A DNA stretch of 64,000 nt, taken from Vermamoeba vermiformis. Lineage: Eukaryota > Tubulinea > Echinamoebida. A model generated the notes under the pieces. That model had not been told where the DNA came from, ran no database searches, and saw nothing but the letters and a program-made list of their open reading frames with translations. Shown in pieces: positions 61,779-64,000 of this stretch. The stretch is taken from positions 248,001-312,000 of the forward strand of contig JBEWZL010000179.1 of assembly GCA_045837725.1 (NCBI GenBank). The letters run 5' to 3'. A program made the translations under genes and the position numbers. Position 1 is the first letter of the stretch, and each line of letters begins with the position of its first letter.

Positions 61779-64000
61779 TTAGTTCTCTTCTTCTTCACCT
61801 TCTTCCTCTTCGTATTGTTCATCGAGTGTGCGCTGCACTTGTTTCTTGTTCACTGAAACAATTTCATCGCCCACTTTCATATCGTAGAATTGACCGCCTA
61901 AACTGATACCGCACTCTTGACCGAATTTGACTGATTTGACATTTTCTTTGAAGTGCTTCAAGTTGTGAATGTCAGCTTCGTGAATCATTTTGCCATCACG
62001 CCAGATCTGCACTTCATCACCACGACGAAGAGTGCCGAGAATAACTGAACAGCCTGCAATGTATGTGATCTGAGTCTTCTTGGAGCCCTTGAACTCGAAT
62101 ACTTGCAAAATCTAATGCAGTTAAATTAGCAACAACGATACATTGACAAGTGACGGGTGACGCGTACCTTTGCACGGCCATTGACAGTGACTTCTTCGCG
62201 CGGCTTCAATTGTTTCTCCAATGCGCCCTTGAGCCAGTCGACAAGACCGAAGATGACTCGGAACGATTGCACTTCCACGCCTGCTTTGGCAGCAAGATCG
62301 CGCACTTTCTGTGGCAGTGACACGTTGAAGCCTAGAATGATGCAGCGAGGCTCAGCGAGTGTGGCGTCATCGACATCTCGCTCGGTGATTGCACCGACAC
62401 CAGCATTCACAATGCGAATTCTAAACTCGGTCTGTGGGATTTGATTGATGGCGTCACGAATGGCTTCAAGTGATCCACCGACATCGCCCTTGACCATGAC
62501 AGGAATGTCGCGAATGCTCTTCTCATCGCGGATGCGTTGTTGTTTGCGCAAAAATGCCTCTTCGTCTTCACCGAGTTCAATAGCTCGTTTTCTGTCTTCT
62601 TCTTCACGCAGTAATTCAGCGTGACGACGTTTCTGTTGCTGTAAATAGGCTTGTTGATTGATCTTGTCTGCTCGTTCTGCCTTTCTAAATTCAGCGATAG
62701 ATTGAGCGGTGGACTCGTCTTCAACCACAATCAACGTGTCACCGGGCTCTGGAACAGCGTCAAAGCCGTGAATGTCGTACGGGAAGCCAGGCACAGCTTC
62801 TTCAACGCGCTTGCCTTCAGCATCAAACATCCACCGTACTTTGCCCCACGTCTCACCGCACACAAACACGTCGTTGCGCTTGAGTGTGCCGATCTGCACG
62901 AGGGTCTTCACGATCACACCGAGCTTGTTGTCTTTGCGACTCTCAATCACTGCGGCCTCAGCTGGTCCCTTGCGATCAGCGCGCAAGTCCATCAGACCTG
63001 CTTGCGTGGCAATCAACTCTTGCAGCTTGTCCACACCTTTGCCGGTCAAGCCACTGATCGCAATGGTTGGAATATCACCGCCAAAGTCCTCTAGCTGAAT
63101 GCCTGCTTTGTTCAACTGAATTTTCACTTTCTCTGGATCTGCATCGCGCTTGTCAATCTTGTTCAGCGCTACAATCATCGGCAGTTTGGCCTCTTGAATG
63201 TGTTTGATGGCCTCGTAGGTCTGTTCTTGCACGCCGTCATCAGCTGCCACCACGAGCACGGCAATGTCTGTCAATTGTGCGCCTCTTTTGCGCATTTTGA
63301 TAAAAGCCTCGTGACCGGGCGTGTCCAACACTGTGATCTGTTCTCCGGTCTTCAGTTTCGCTGTCATTGTAGTGTTAATGTCACATGCATTCATATATCG
63401 CGATAGTACTACATACTGATAAATGCGCCCAAGTGCTGTGTGATGCCACCAAATTCATTGTCGGCGACATTTGACTTCTTCAATCGATCTATATGGCGTT
63501 ATTAATAACGCCTTCTTAATGAAGTGTTGTTGTTTTTTACATACCCAACAGCGTGGTCTTGCCGTGGTCAATGTGACCCATAATTGTGACGACAGGAGGT
63601 CGTGTCGGGAACGATGGATCTGACACGCGTCGTCGTGGCATTCGATCTTTGAAACTTTGTGTTTTTCTGACTGGTATACGATCATATTCAGCCTGTAATA
63701 TTCGGGTCATATTATAGCGTGATCACATTATGTAGTTTTAGTTGGATCCGCAGACTTACCACCACTAGATCGACGAGATCTTTGTTCAACAAATCTTCAG
63801 AGGTCTCGGGACACTCGTTCATCTTAATAAGCACTTTCAATATGTCCACTGTACGCACTCCCAGGGCACTAGACAGGCCCTTAGCACTAATGTATTCAGG
63901 CAGCTCTATTTCAGTGTCTCGTCTGTGCTCGACGCGCTGTTGTCGCTTTTCAAATTGAATTTTCAAGCGCAGCGCATTGGCTTTCTTTTTAGGAGCCTCT
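61779..64000 (-). CDS. MTIF2: Mitochondrial translation initiation factor IF2 (5' end outside window)
   Basis: A GTPase that places initiator tRNA on the mitochondrial ribosome. The gene runs off the window at 64000. Visible from the N-side: the IF2 N-terminal helix domain ([20 protein letters not shown]), G1 GHVDHGKTT, switch region [12 protein letters not shown]3 DTPGHEAF, G4 NKID, G5 SGLTGKG, then domains II, III and IV ([45 protein letters not shown] end). Exon junctions are seen near 62115-62167, 63400-63470, 63485-63545 and 63690-63760. The last exon ends in a run of Glu, uncommon for IF2. Bacterial-like sequence with spliceosomal introns fits a mitochondrial origin. Confidence 0.93.

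Overview
This is nuclear DNA of a unicellular eukaryote with a compact genome. The window carries about 35 protein genes (two cut by the window ends) and one tRNA gene. Most genes are split by many short GT-AG introns of about 43-60 bp. Intergenic gaps are usually 80-500 bp, and many genes lie in divergent or convergent pairs. The gene set includes a multi-HAMP hybrid histidine kinase, a membrane adenylyl cyclase with a receiver domain, WASH complex subunit 4, an MCMDC2-like meiotic MCM, RIF1, SEC14-GOLD, BRCC36, a Ste20 kinase and MOB1. This points to Amorphea (unicellular holozoan, early fungal relative or amoebozoan). I cannot place it more narrowly from the sequence.

Layout. 0-5.4 kb: 3' part of a hybrid histidine kinase with 13 near-identical HAMP-type repeats. 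5.5-7.3 kb: BRCC36 and SNF5, divergent. 7.4 kb: tRNA-Arg(ACG). 7.5-9.5 kb: a 2-kb gene desert with tRNA-like (SINE-like) modules inside imperfect direct repeats. 9.5-13.4 kb: fimbrin, SmD3, and a REXO1-like protein lacking the exonuclease. 13.7-23.4 kb: TBC1D9-like RabGAP, RIF1, NDUFB9, UCHL5. 23.8-26.3 kb: an ankyrin-repeat protein, a two-TM protein, a DUF2306-like membrane protein. 26.9-37.4 kb: Ste20 kinase, WASHC4, mitochondrial carrier, MCMDC2-like. 37.5-44.7 kb: SEC14-GOLD, VPS34, RhoGAP. 45.2-52.1 kb: adenylyl cyclase, DCP1, GET2/CAMLG-like, SERBP1/STM1-like. 52.4-57.7 kb: MOB1, a possible small gene, RBBP6. 57.8-64 kb: cytochrome b561, CDC123-like, LRR plus dual-specificity phosphatase, mitochondrial IF2 (cut by the window end).

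The genes are mostly conserved housekeeping functions: splicing, decapping, 3'-end processing, membrane traffic, phosphoinositide signalling, ubiquitin removal, respiration and mitochondrial translation. No gene cluster with one joint function is evident. The most unusual signals are a 12-bp palindrome (TGACACGTGTCA) found eight times, always inside introns of different genes; a second intron-enriched motif of the CArG form CC(A/T)6GG; the HAMP array with a higher-order three-unit duplication; first exons that hold only the ATG; a GC-AG intron; and an in-frame, stop-free intron in the RING region of RBBP6.
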